This document shows positions 15,290 to 25,583 of a stretch of DNA of 45,477 nucleotides, piece by piece. Both the position numbers and the translations under genes were made by a program. The notes beneath the pieces were generated by a model that worked only from the letters and a program-made list of their open reading frames with translations, did not search any database and had not been told where the DNA came from. Positions within the stretch are counted from its first letter, which is position 1. Every line of letters begins with the position of its first letter. This DNA comes from Nitrospirillum iridis (GTDB lineage: Bacteria > Pseudomonadota > Alphaproteobacteria > Azospirillales > Azospirillaceae), in contig NZ_JACIIZ010000026.1 of the NCBI RefSeq assembly GCF_014205765.1, positions 1-45,477 of the forward strand. The letters run 5' to 3'.

Positions 15290-17818
15290 TCAGTACTTGG
15301 TGCGCAGGGTCACGACGAAGGTGCGGGGGCTGCCCAGGAAATAGCGACCCGAGGTCAGCGGGTTGCTGGTCGTCAGCTCCATCCCGATGCCAGCCAGGTA
15401 ATGCTGGTCGAGCAGGTTGTCGACATTGACCGCGATTTCCGTGTCGTGCAGCGGGCCCGTCCAGTCGTCATCCAGGCGGTAGGTGGCCGACAGGCCGACC
15501 AGGGTATAGGCCGGCATGTATTCGCGCGGGTAATAGGCCGGGCCGCCGGTCACCACCGTGTTCTGCACCGCGCCGTAGGTGCCGGCCTGACGGCCAACAT
15601 AACGGGCGTTGACCATCACGCGCAGCGGATCGATGGGCCGCCAGCCGACCTCCCCATACAGGCTATGGCGGGGCTGACCCAGAACGGGATCGCCCTTGCT
15701 GATGGCCTCCGCCGGGGTCGCCACCTTGTAGAAGGCGTCGTTGAAGGCGTAGTTGCCGTAAAGATCGAAGGCGCCGAACTGCGCGGTGGCCGTCACCTCC
15801 ACCCCGCGTGAGGTGATGCCGCCCTGGTTCAGGAAGGTGGTGGTGGCGTCGCGGCTGAAGATGTCGCCGTCCGGATTGCCGTTCTGGATGGAGATGCGGT
15901 TATCGTAATCGATCCAATACCCTTGGACGGAGAAGCCGAAATTCCCCAGGGCCCAGCGGGCGCCGACGTCATAGTTGGTGGAGGTTTCGGGCTGGATGCC
16001 CTTCTTGCTGTTGATGGCGGCCGTGCCCTCGAACACGCTGTCGGGCAGCGCGCTGAAGTTCTGCGAGCCGCTGGCGAACAGTTCCAGGCTGTCGGTCAGG
16101 TGGTACAGCAGGCCCACCTTGGGCAGCACGTCGGAATGGACGCTCAGTTCACGCGTGCCGGCGAATTCGACGGGGGAGCGGTAGGTCTCGTCAAAATCCT
16201 GATAGGTCAGGCCGGCCGACAGCTCAACCTTGCTGTCGAGGAAGCGCAGCTTGTACTGGCCATAGTACATGTGTGTGTCGGACGCGTAGTGGCGATCCTG
16301 GGTGATCGAGTACAGGCCGCTGTCGCTGTAGTCGTCGCTGAGCTTGGGATCGGTGACCTTGTACCAATTGCGGGTCTTGGCGCGGTCGATGTGTTCGACC
16401 CAGAGGCCGGCGCGCAGTTCCTGGTTGTCGCCGATGGTCCCCTTCACCTCGCTCAGGCCGCCCTCGCGATCCATCTCATACCCACCCTTGCGGCGGGAGG
16501 CTTCGCGGGCGCCCCACTGGCTTGTCGCGTTCATCTGATACTTGGCGGCGGCCGGGCAGCCTGCGGCCTTCAGGGCCGCGGCACTGGTGCCGCTGGGGTA
16601 GGTGACGGCCGCCACCGGGATCAGGGCGCCGCTGGCGGTGTGGGCGTACTGGTTGGCGTAGCACTCCTGCACCGTGCCGGTGGCCTTACCGCCCGGTGCC
16701 ACCGTGCTGTAAAGCTGGCCGTTGGTCGGTAGCTGGACATAGGGCACATAGAACCAGCCCGCCCCCTCCTCATGGTGATAGTAGGGTTTGACGGAGAAGG
16801 AGATGGTGTCCGTCAGGGGCGTGCTGATGTCGATGTGGCTGAAGTATTCGCGGCTGTCGATGCCACGGGTACGCCGGTTGTTCTGGTCGATGCTGGGATC
16901 GCCGGTCCAGGCGTCCGTCAGGCCGTCGGTGTTGGGATTTGTCTCGAAGTTGGCCTTGTAGAAGGGCGCGCTGACGGCGCGCAGGGCCACGGCGTCGTAG
17001 TCGTTATCCGACAGGTCGTTGTAGCTGAAGCTGGCCTTCACCTTGGCGCCGTTGTCGAACTCCTTCACCATCTTGAAATCGACATGGTCGCGCTTGCTCT
17101 CGCCCGACTGGGCGCCCGGCCAGGTGTTCAGCTGCTCACGCGAATAGCTGACATAAGCCGTCAAGCCGTGCGCGATTTCGCCCGTGTCCAGCCGGGCGAA
17201 GGCGCGACGGTAGCCGACGTCGCCCCCCGACAGCTCTGCGGCGCCGCCGGCGGTGGCGGCGGGATCGCGGCTCTGGAAATCGATGTAACCGCCCAGGGCC
17301 TGGTTCGACGGCGTGCCGATCTCACCCGCCGATTGGGAGACGGAGATGCGCTCCAGGTTGCCGCCATCGACCAGGCGGGACGGCATGGTGCCGCCATTGG
17401 ACAGGGTGGAGCCGTTGGGGATGCCGTCGACGGAAACGCCGATCTGCTCCTTGTTCAGGCCGCGCATGCTGAGCCGCATGGAAAAGCTGCCGGTCATGGC
17501 GTCGCTGGATCCCACCAGCACACCCGGGACCCGGTTGATCATCTTCAGGGGGTCCAGGCCCGGCGGCAGTTCCTTGATGGCCTCGGCGTCCACCACGCTG
17601 TTGGCCCGCGTCTCGCCGAGGCCCAGCTTGTGGGCGGTGATGACGATCTCATCCAGGGGGGCGTCCTCAGTCCCTGCCGCATCCGCCGCCTTGGCCATCC
17701 CGGGGGACGCCCCGGCCAGTATCCAGAGCGAGGCGCCGGCCAAGGCCGCCCCGGTCAATCCGTGCACCCGCTTCCCTCGCGCCTGCTTCGCCGTCCGGCG
17801 CCCCATCATCCGCTTCAT
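15290..17818 (-). CDS. TonB-dependent outer-membrane receptor
   Basis: Outer-membrane active transporter (842 aa from this start). A signal peptide (VHGLTGAALAGASLWILAG, then ASPGMAKA) is followed by a TonB box-like DEIVITA, a plug domain with KMINRVPGVLVG and SVDGIPNG, and a beta-barrel ending RYFLGSPRTFVVTLRTKY with the C-terminal aromatic residue expected for barrel assembly. The frame extends to 17944, but the upstream part covers the promoter and operator, so the ATG at 17818, preceded by GAAGGGG, is used. It is the first gene of the nucleoside operon and lies behind a LacI-type operator/promoter. The ligand is inferred to be a nucleotide, nucleoside or ribosyl compound from the downstream genes only. 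Confidence 0.9.
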   Translation of the reverse strand: MKRMMGRRTAKQARGKRVHGLTGAALAGASLWILAGASPGMAKAADAAGTEDAPLDEIVITAHKLGLGETRANSVVDAEAIKELPPGLDPLKMINRVPGVLVGSSDAMTGSFSMRLSMRGLNKEQIGVSVDGIPNGSTLSNGGTMPSRLVDGGNLERISVSQSAGEIGTPSNQALGGYIDFQSRDPAATAGGAAELSGGDVGYRRAFARLDTGEIAHGLTAYVSYSREQLNTWPGAQSGESKRDHVDFKMVKEFDNGAKVKASFSYNDLSDNDYDAVALRAVSAPFYKANFETNPNTDGLTDAWTGDPSIDQNNRRTRGIDSREYFSHIDISTPLTDTISFSVKPYYHHEEGAGWFYVPYVQLPTNGQLYSTVAPGGKATGTVQECYANQYAHTASGALIPVAAVTYPSGTSAAALKAAGCPAAAKYQMNATSQWGAREASRRKGGYEMDREGGLSEVKGTIGDNQELRAGLWVEHIDRAKTRNWYKVTDPKLSDDYSDSGLYSITQDRHYASDTHMYYGQYKLRFLDSKVELSAGLTYQDFDETYRSPVEFAGTRELSVHSDVLPKVGLLYHLTDSLELFASGSQNFSALPDSVFEGTAAINSKKGIQPETSTNYDVGARWALGNFGFSVQGYWIDYDNRISIQNGNPDGDIFSRDATTTFLNQGGITSRGVEVTATAQFGAFDLYGNYAFNDAFYKVATPAEAISKGDPVLGQPRHSLYGEVGWRPIDPLRVMVNARYVGRQAGTYGAVQNTVVTGGPAYYPREYMPAYTLVGLSATYRLDDDWTGPLHDTEIAVNVDNLLDQHYLAGIGMELTTSNPLTSGRYFLGSPRTFVVTLRTKY

Positions 17819-17900
17819 GCCCCAATACCCCTTCTTGGTTTCGGCCCCGCTTGATCCCTGCGGCCCCCGCCGCAGTGCCTCGATCCACTGTGGGGCTGCG

Positions 17901-17914
17901 ATGAAACGTTTCAT
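17901..17914. promoter_or_regulatory. LacI-family operator O1, perfect palindrome
   Basis: ATGAAACGTTTCAT is a perfect 14-bp palindrome with the central CG typical of LacI/PurR-family sites. It begins just downstream of the predicted -10 of the receptor promoter and would cover the transcription start, so bound repressor should block initiation. Confidence 0.8.
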
Positions 17915-17915
17915 A

Positions 17916-17944
17916 TTTAAAGTGCAGCGCCGCCGCAATGTCAA
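17916..17944 (-). promoter_or_regulatory. Predicted sigma-70 promoter of the receptor/nucleoside operon
   Basis: On the minus strand TTGACA (17944-17939) is followed after exactly 17 nt by TTTAAA (17921-17916). The start point would fall near 17908, inside operator O1. The -35 is a perfect consensus match. Confidence 0.7.
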
Positions 17945-17945
17945 C

Positions 17946-17957
17946 TTATACGTTTCA
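17946..17957. promoter_or_regulatory. LacI-family operator O2, imperfect
   Basis: Minus-strand TGAAACGTATAA shares 10 of 12 positions with TGAAACGTTTCA and sits immediately upstream of the -35 hexamer. With O1 it brackets the promoter, as expected for cooperative repression. Confidence 0.55.
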
Positions 17958-18014
17958 CCTAAATGTCACGAAGGGGCGTGTCCAGCCGACGCGCCGTCGG
18001 GCAGGGAAGGGGTG

Positions 18015-19022
18015 TCAGGGGGCGGGCGGGGGCGCCACGGTGCCGCGCTCGACATAGGTCACATCGAATACCAGGCGCCGCCGGGATTCCGTTGGCTTGG
18101 CGATGCGGCGCAGTAGGGTGTTCACCGCCTCGATCCCCATTTCCTCCACCGGGATGTTGATGGTGGACAGTCCGGGGAAGGCGAGGGCGCCATAAGGAAT
18201 GTTGTCGAACCCGATGATGGAAATATCCTCCGGCACGCGGAGGCCCCGCTGGCGCAAAGTGTTGATGGCGCCCAGCGCGATCAGGTCGGCGCCCACGCAC
18301 AGCGCGGTGGCCGACCCATCCGCCACGGCGGCGGCCACCGCCGGCTCCAGATCGAAGGAATAGGCGTTGTGCAGATGCCAGGCCAGGGCGTCGTGCCGGC
18401 GCAGCACCTCGGCGCTGCTCTCTGACCGCTGGCGGGAACTGCGCACGTCGGTGGGGCCGGAGATGACCCCGATGCGCCGATGTCCCGCCCGGATCAGCCG
18501 TTCCGCCGCCATGCGCCCCCCGGAATCGACATCGATCTGGATCAGGTCGTGGCGGGGGTTGTCGCGGTCCAGCACCAGCACGGGCAGGCCGCCCGTCAGC
18601 TCGGCCAGCGTGTCCTCGTCATTGATAGGGAACCAGATCAGGCCGTCCACCCCGCGCTGGATCAGGGCCTGGGCGGCGGCGCGCTCGGCCTCGGGCGACC
18701 CTTGCGTGTCGGTGACGAAGACGCTGTAGGCGCTTTCCCGCGCCGCATGGACGACGTTCTGCGCCAGGGCCGGAAAGAAGGGGTTGGTCAGGTCGGGCAG
18801 GATCAGGCCGATGGCGCTGGTCTTGCCCGTGCGCATGGCCTTGGCGCTGAGGTTGGGGCGATAGCCCAGGCGCGCGGCGACCTCCAGCACATGCCGGCGC
18901 GTGTCTCCGCCCACGGAGCCGACGTCGTTCAGCGCGTACGAAGCCGTGGCCACCGAAACGCCCGCCGCCAGCGCCACATCCTTCAGGGTGGGCCGCTTGC
19001 CGCTGTTTTCATCCTTGGTCAT
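18015..19022 (-). CDS. LacI family transcriptional repressor of the nucleoside regulon
   Basis: DNA-binding regulator (335 aa). The N-terminal helix-turn-helix and hinge are LKDVALAAGVSVATASYALN, followed by a periplasmic-binding-protein-like effector domain with GLILPDLTNPFFPALAQNVV, VSTG-type segments and IIGFDNIPYGALAFPGLSTI near the C-terminus. The frame is open to 19103; the ATG at 19022 starts just before the HTH, though its ribosome-binding site (TAGAGA) is weak. It lies between the two divergent TonB receptor units, and palindromes of LacI type occur at both, so it probably controls both and itself. A ribosyl or purine effector is likely but unproven. Confidence 0.93.
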   Translation of the reverse strand: MTKDENSGKRPTLKDVALAAGVSVATASYALNDVGSVGGDTRRHVLEVAARLGYRPNLSAKAMRTGKTSAIGLILPDLTNPFFPALAQNVVHAARESAYSVFVTDTQGSPEAERAAAQALIQRGVDGLIWFPINDEDTLAELTGGLPVLVLDRDNPRHDLIQIDVDSGGRMAAERLIRAGHRRIGVISGPTDVRSSRQRSESSAEVLRRHDALAWHLHNAYSFDLEPAVAAAVADGSATALCVGADLIALGAINTLRQRGLRVPEDISIIGFDNIPYGALAFPGLSTINIPVEEMGIEAVNTLLRRIAKPTESRRRLVFDVTYVERGTVAPPPAP

Positions 19023-19362
19023 CAGAGTCTCTAGGTCAACAGGGCTGGTTAATCGTTTGTGGCGGTATTTCAGCCCAATCCCGCTGGGAATGGGAAGGGC
19101 CATGGTTGGGCCCCAGTTGATGAGGGTTGGGAGCGCCCGTCAAGCACGAGGAGGTTATGAATCGTTTAAAATGCCGAGATCAAAACTTGACGGGCGAAAA
19201 AAGCCAGGCAAGCATGGGGAGTATAGGAAATCAGTTCGGCGGCGCGCAGCCGCCGAGCGTGCCTTCCTACGCCTTAAAAATGAAACGTTTAATTAAAACA
19301 AGCTACAGCGGCCTGGTGGGCGCGCGGCGGCAACGGACAGGGTATGAACAATGGGAGTGAGA
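19023..19362. promoter_or_regulatory. Regulatory spacer between LacI gene and second TonB receptor, with three operator-like sites
   Basis: This 340-bp stretch has no convincing gene. It holds three copies related to TGAAACGTTTCA: TTAATCGTTTGT at 19049-19060 (8 of 12), TGAATCGTTTAA at 19158-19169 (10 of 12) and TGAAACGTTTAA at 19281-19292 (11 of 12). The last is embedded in a longer AATGAAACGTTTAATT dyad. The first is 27 nt upstream of the LacI start and suggests autoregulation; the last is about 70 nt upstream of the receptor start and suggests control of the plus-strand unit. No clear -35/-10 pair was identified for either gene. Confidence 0.65.
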
Positions 19363-21615
<2,253 letters not shown>

Positions 21616-21623
21616 GGACCAGC

Positions 21624-21649
21624 GATCCCCGGGGGCAGCCCCGGGGATC
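21624..21649 (+). terminator. Perfect intercistronic stem-loop after second TonB receptor
   Basis: GATCCCCGGGG and CCCCGGGGATC form a perfect 11-bp stem around a GCAG loop, between the receptor stop and the deaminase ribosome-binding site. There is no U-tract. It mirrors the hairpin at 15256-15281 in the divergent operon. Confidence 0.65.
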
Positions 21650-21659
21650 AGGAGCGACA

Positions 21660-22691
21660 ATGACCAATACTCTTGCCCCACCCTCGGCCGATTTCATCCG
21701 GTCCTTGCCCAAGGCCGAGCTGCACCTGCACATCGAAGGCAGCCTGGAACCGGAGCAGATGTTCGAGTTCGCCCGCCGCAACCGCGTGGCGCTGCCCTTC
21801 CGGACGGTGGAGGAGGTGCGGGCCGCCTACGCCTTCACCAACCTGCAGGATTTCCTGGACATCTATTACCAGGGCGCCCAGGTCCTGTGCACAGAGGATG
21901 ATTTCCGTGACCTGGCGCTGGCCTATTTCCGACGGCTGGCGGCCGATGGTGGGGTGCATGCCGAGATCTTCTTTGACCCCCAAACCCATACTGACCGGGG
22001 CATCCCCTTCCAGGTCGTGGCCGACGGCCTGCTGGCCGGCATGGCGGCGGCGTCGGACGAACTGGGCATCACCTCCCACCTCATTCTATGCTTTCTCCGC
22101 CACCTGGATGAGGATGCCGCCTTCGCCACGCTGAGGGCGGCGGAGCCTTATCTGGACCGCATCACAGGCGTGGGGCTGGATTCGTCGGAGGTGGGCAACC
22201 CCCCGTCCAAGTTCGCGCGCGTGTTCCAGGCGTCACGGGAGCGGGGGTTGAAGCTGGTGGCCCACGCGGGCGAGGAGGGGCCGCCCGACTATGTCTGGCA
22301 GGCGCTGGATATCCTGGGCGTTGACCGGCTGGACCATGGCAACCGCGCGCTGGAGGATGTGGACCTGATCCGCCGCCTGGCGGACCAGGGTACGACGCTG
22401 ACGGTCTGCCCGCTGTCCAACCTCAAGCTTTGCGTCGTGCCCAGCCTGGAGGTGCACCCCTTGCGCCGCATGCTGGATCTGGGCCTGAGGGCCACGGTCA
22501 ATGCCGACGATCCCGCCTATTTCGGCGGCTATCTGCTGGACAATTACGTGCGGGTGGCGGCAGCCCTGGGACTGGAGCGGGGACATCTGGCACGGTTGGC
22601 CCGCAACAGCATCGCCGGGTCCTTCCTGGACGCCGCGGCCCAGGCGCCCCACCTGGCAAGGTTGCGACAGATTGAACCATATCGGGATTGA
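21660..22691 (+). CDS. Adenine deaminase-type member of the adenosine/AMP deaminase family
   Basis: Zinc aminohydrolase (343 aa). Metal ligands are visible in the N-terminal HLHIEGSLEPE and the HAGEEGPPDYVWQAL segment, with LDHGNRA and CPLSNLKLCVV further on. The ending VNADDPAYFGGYLLDNY matches the Aah1/PA0148-like adenine deaminase clade rather than classical adenosine deaminases, which usually read NTDDP followed by a different segment. The predicted reaction is adenine to hypoxanthine plus ammonia. That fits a pathway in which the nucleoside hydrolase first frees the base. The start has GGAG 5 nt upstream. It follows the second receptor in one unit and ends at a strong bidirectional terminator. 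Adenosine as substrate is not excluded. Confidence 0.9.
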   Translation: MTNTLAPPSADFIRSLPKAELHLHIEGSLEPEQMFEFARRNRVALPFRTVEEVRAAYAFTNLQDFLDIYYQGAQVLCTEDDFRDLALAYFRRLAADGGVHAEIFFDPQTHTDRGIPFQVVADGLLAGMAAASDELGITSHLILCFLRHLDEDAAFATLRAAEPYLDRITGVGLDSSEVGNPPSKFARVFQASRERGLKLVAHAGEEGPPDYVWQALDILGVDRLDHGNRALEDVDLIRRLADQGTTLTVCPLSNLKLCVVPSLEVHPLRRMLDLGLRATVNADDPAYFGGYLLDNYVRVAAALGLERGHLARLARNSIAGSFLDAAAQAPHLARLRQIEPYRD

Positions 22692-22756
22692 CGGAGGCAG
22701 CTGGGTTTTGAATCTGGCGGCTCATCGTCTCCATCAAACCCCACCAGAGGGGACAT

Positions 22757-22790
22757 GGCCACACCGGCCCCCGCGGGGGCCGGTGTGGCC
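22757..22790. terminator. Perfect 34-bp palindrome between convergent genes, bidirectional terminator
   Basis: Positions 22757-22773 are exactly complementary to 22774-22790, beginning GGCCACACCGG and ending CCGGTGTGGCC. The hairpin separates the deaminase (stop 22691) from the opposite-strand epimerase (stop 22806) and has no obvious U-tract, so termination on both sides is inferred. Confidence 0.7.
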
Positions 22791-22805
22791 GGTACTGTCA
22801 GGTCA

Positions 22806-23753
22806 TTACTCTCTCAGCACACCCCGATACCACTCGACGGTATACCGCAGCCCGATTTCGAGAGGGACTTTCGGACGCCAGCCGGTCGCCGCGCTCAATG
22901 CGGTGATGTCGGCTTCCAGATGCATCACCTGATCCGGCCGATAGGGCAGTTCGCCAAAGCCCACAGGCAGGGTGGGGTCGACCAAATCGCGCACCGCGCT
23001 GATGATGTCCCGCAAGGGAACGGCCTTGCCTGAGCCGATGTTGAACACGCCGGTCGCGTCGCTGTCACACAGGGCGATCACTCCCGCCGCCACGTCATCG
23101 ACATGGATGTAGTCCCACATCTGCTCAGCCGCGGTCAGCTTGGGGCGACGGCCGGACAGAAGCTCCGATGTGATATAGGGGATCAACCAGCTGGGGTCGT
23201 CCCCAGGCCCATACGATGAGAACAGGCGCAACCATGCGAAGGAGACCGCGTCCTTGGCGGCCAGCCGGTCCAGCATGAGGTAGGTGGATAGCTTGGACGC
23301 GCCATAGAGCGTCGTCGGCCGGGTGGGAACCGACTCATCGATCCTGGCGGAGCACGGGCCGTATTCCGCCTGTGACCCCAGGCCAACAAAGCGACGGCAG
23401 CCCGCCGCAACGGCGGCATCGTGCAGCCGCAGGCTGGCGGTCACATTGTCGCACTGTTCCCGGTTGTCGCGGTCCTTACCCTTGACCCCCCGCCAGGCCA
23501 GATGGGCCACGGCATCGGGCCGGAAATCGGCAATCTTCCGCTCCCAGGAACCGGGCTGCGTCAGGTCCCCTTCGATGATCAGGGGCGGTGCTGGCAGGCT
23601 CTTCAATCGCGACCGGTCGCCATTGGCGCGCAGCAGCAGCGCGACCGTGCGCCCCGTCGCGGCCAGCTGATGCGCCACGGCGGCGCCGACGAAACCTGAC
23701 CCGCCCGTCAGCAGGATGCGCCGCTGTCCCGTGCCGTTGATCAATGTCACCAT
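22806..23753 (-). CDS. NAD-dependent epimerase/dehydratase (short-chain, extended type)
   Basis: Nucleotide-sugar enzyme (315 aa), probably an epimerase or 4-ketoreductase acting on an activated deoxy sugar. The Rossmann motif is LLTGGSGFVGAAVA near the N-terminus and the catalytic YGASK follows TRPTTLYGASKLSTYL about 140 residues in. The ATG at 23753 overlaps the last codons of the decayed cytidylyltransferase frame (TGGTGA), consistent with ancestral coupling; a GTG at 23750 has better spacing from GGAGG and is an alternative. The gene is intact although the genes for the expected CDP-sugar precursors just upstream are broken. That leaves its present substrate uncertain. Confidence 0.88.
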   Translation of the reverse strand: MVTLINGTGQRRILLTGGSGFVGAAVAHQLAATGRTVALLLRANGDRSRLKSLPAPPLIIEGDLTQPGSWERKIADFRPDAVAHLAWRGVKGKDRDNREQCDNVTASLRLHDAAVAAGCRRFVGLGSQAEYGPCSARIDESVPTRPTTLYGASKLSTYLMLDRLAAKDAVSFAWLRLFSSYGPGDDPSWLIPYITSELLSGRRPKLTAAEQMWDYIHVDDVAAGVIALCDSDATGVFNIGSGKAVPLRDIISAVRDLVDPTLPVGFGELPYRPDQVMHLEADITALSAATGWRPKVPLEIGLRYTVEWYRGVLRE

Positions 23754-24347
23754 ACCCTCCACGGCGCTTTGCCGTCGTTCCACAGCCCCTCAAGATACTG
23801 TTTGTCGTGCAGGGTATCCATCGGCTGCCGGCAACCCTCGTGCCGGAATGCGCGCAGCTGGTCGTCCTTGACCAGACGCCCTCAATGCGATCCATGACCC
23901 TGCGCGACTGCACAAAGAAATCACCATTGATCCAGCCCGCTTCGGTGTGCGGCTTTTCCTCGAAGGCCGTGACGGTGTCGCCGTCAAGCGTCATGATGCC
24001 GGGCCGCTTGGGTGGCCGCACCGCCGTGACCGTCGCATCCCGGCCATGATCCTTATGGAAAGCCAACAGCGCCGAGACATCCACGTCACCCACGCTGCCG
24101 CCGTAGGTGAGACAGAAGGTATCGTCGTCACCCAGGCATTTGTTGATCCGGCCATGCGCCCGCCTGTCATGGAGCTGTCGCCGGTATCGACCAGCGTGAT
24201 GGACCACGGCTCCGCCGTATTCCGATACGTGATCAATTGGTTCTTGGCGGCATTGATGGTGGTGCCAGAATTATAAAGATAATAATTTTAGAAATATTCA
24301 TTTACCGCATACCCTTTGCAGCCAAAACAAATAACAAAATCGTTATG
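23750..24347 (-). pseudogene. rfbF: Glucose-1-phosphate cytidylyltransferase remnant
   Basis: Several frames together spell most of an RfbF protein. On the minus strand NDFVICFGCKGYAVNEYF runs into a TAA, then continues in the same frame with NSGTTINAAKNQLITYRNT and AEPWSITLVDTGDSSMTGGR. A frameshift leads to INKCLGDDDTFCLTYGGSVG and FEEKPHTEAGWINGDFFV, and a further shift leads to PMDTLHDKQYLEGLWNDGKA and a stop next to the epimerase start. The N-terminal nucleotide-binding GGLGTR region is absent. The intact enzyme makes CDP-glucose for dideoxy-sugar synthesis. At least one nonsense change, two frameshifts and an N-terminal loss make it non-functional. Confidence 0.85.
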
Positions 24348-24530
24348 GTGATCCGGTATTTGGTCCAGCCGGGCTTCAGTGAAGAGGGCTGGCTCAGTTG
24401 GTGGCGCCAGGGAATAGCCGGCCACGTCCGCGCCCATCTGATGCAACCAGAAAGACAACCAAGACCCCTTGAAACCAGTGTGGCCGGTAACCAGGACCTT
24501 CTTGCCCCTCCAGAAATCCGGACTGATCAT
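24348..24530 (-). pseudogene. rfbG: CDP-glucose 4,6-dehydratase, N-terminal remnant
   Basis: The frame starting at 24530 reads MISPDFWRGKKVLVTGHTGF and then KGSWLSFWLHQMGADVAGYS, the NAD-binding start of RfbG, up to about LFTEARLDQIPDH. It then joins in frame to an internal part of the cytidylyltransferase (HNDFVICFGCKGY). More than 80% of the dehydratase, including the YxxxK catalytic region, is gone. The junction near 24347 is a deletion or rearrangement point. Confidence 0.85.
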
Positions 24531-24553
24531 TGCCTACTTCCCCGGCCGCGCCG

Positions 24554-24566
24554 CCCCCCCCCCCCC
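24554..24566. repeat. Homopolymeric tract of 13 C
   Basis: An uninterrupted run of 13 C lies 24 nt upstream of the rfbG remnant start (poly-G on the transcribed minus strand), in the 120-nt gap after the transketolase subunit gene. Tracts of this length are prone to slippage and are classic phase-variation sites, but they are also prone to sequencing error. Confidence 0.75.
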
Positions 24567-24650
24567 GTGACGATTAAGCTCGACTGCCCGCCTAAACGCC
24601 CCAGACTGTGGCTCGTCGCGGGCCGGATGGCCGGCGGTCATTATTCCCTG

Positions 24651-25583
24651 TTAGGTCGGAGCCGCCGCCACCCAAGACAGGACGGCGGTCGTGATGCCAG
24701 CCGCATCAATGCCGTTCGCCTGCCAAAGGAACCGTTGGTCCCCGATGATTTTGATCTTGGCGCTATCAAGACCCAGGCGCTTCACCGGCGGCAAGCCCGG
24801 ATGTTCGCTTACGATTTCGGCGACGGCGCTGCCCAAACCGCCGATGCGGCTGTGTTCCTCCACAACCACCAGGCGATCGCATGCACGGGCGAGGCTCAGC
24901 AGCGGCTCCGCCGGCAATGGGCTGACCGCCGGAACGGACACAACCCGCACGCCAATGCCATGGGTCGCCAGCGTCGCCGCAGCCTTGAGACATTCGCCGA
25001 GGATGGGGCCATTGGCCAGCACGGCGACGCGCCCCGTGCCCCCAAACTCAAACCAGCCGGGGCCGCTGACATCGGGCTGGGGTGCGCCATGGATGGTCGG
25101 TTCCCCCCCCCGACCCAGGCGCAGATAGGACGGCCCTTGCCGTTGGTATAGGCGGGTGGTGGCCCAGGCCGCCTCATGAGAATCGCAAGGCACCATCACG
25201 GCCATGTTGGGGAGAACGCGGGTGAAGGCCACGTCCTCCGACCCATGATGGGTATAGCCCTGCGTCCCATAGGGAACACCGCCGCCGACCGCCACCACCG
25301 TGACATCCAGGTTATGGTAGCAGACATCCACACGGATCTGTTCCAGGGGGCGGGTCACGGCGAAATTGACGATGGAATAGGTGAAAACCTTCTTGCCCGT
25401 CAGCGCCAGGCCCGCAGCGACGCCGATCATGTTCTGTTCGGCCACGCCGACATTGATATAGCGGTCGGGGAAACGGTCCCTGAAAGGCTCAAGCACGGAA
25501 AAGCCCAGATCCCCCGTCAGCAGATGGATCCGTTCATCCTGCTCCGCCAACTCGACCAACCGGGAGAGGAAAGCGGTCCTCAT
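24651..25583 (-). CDS. Transketolase C-terminal subunit
   Basis: Pyrimidine-binding and C-terminal half of a split transketolase (310 aa). Typical segments are LTGDLGFSVLEPFRDRFPDR, YINVGVAEQNMIGVAAGLAL (carrying the catalytic Glu of TPP activation) and GVPYGTQGYTHHGSEDVA. It overlaps the N-terminal subunit gene by 4 nt (ATGA). Split transketolases often sit in sugar-biosynthesis loci instead of the pentose-phosphate operon. The neighbourhood of CDP-sugar remnants suggests a two-carbon transfer in making a special sugar, which is inference. A run of nine C at 25103-25111 inside the gene is a potential frameshift point. Confidence 0.9.
   Translation of the reverse strand: MRTAFLSRLVELAEQDERIHLLTGDLGFSVLEPFRDRFPDRYINVGVAEQNMIGVAAGLALTGKKVFTYSIVNFAVTRPLEQIRVDVCYHNLDVTVVAVGGGVPYGTQGYTHHGSEDVAFTRVLPNMAVMVPCDSHEAAWATTRLYQRQGPSYLRLGRGGEPTIHGAPQPDVSGPGWFEFGGTGRVAVLANGPILGECLKAAATLATHGIGVRVVSVPAVSPLPAEPLLSLARACDRLVVVEEHSRIGGLGSAVAEIVSEHPGLPPVKRLGLDSAKIKIIGDQRFLWQANGIDAAGITTAVLSWVAAAPT

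Noticed and set aside
16772-17854. Plus-strand ORF (360 codons) opposite the first TonB receptor
   Set aside because: Antisense shadow; low-complexity Val/Gly/Asp composition and no ribosome-binding site of note.
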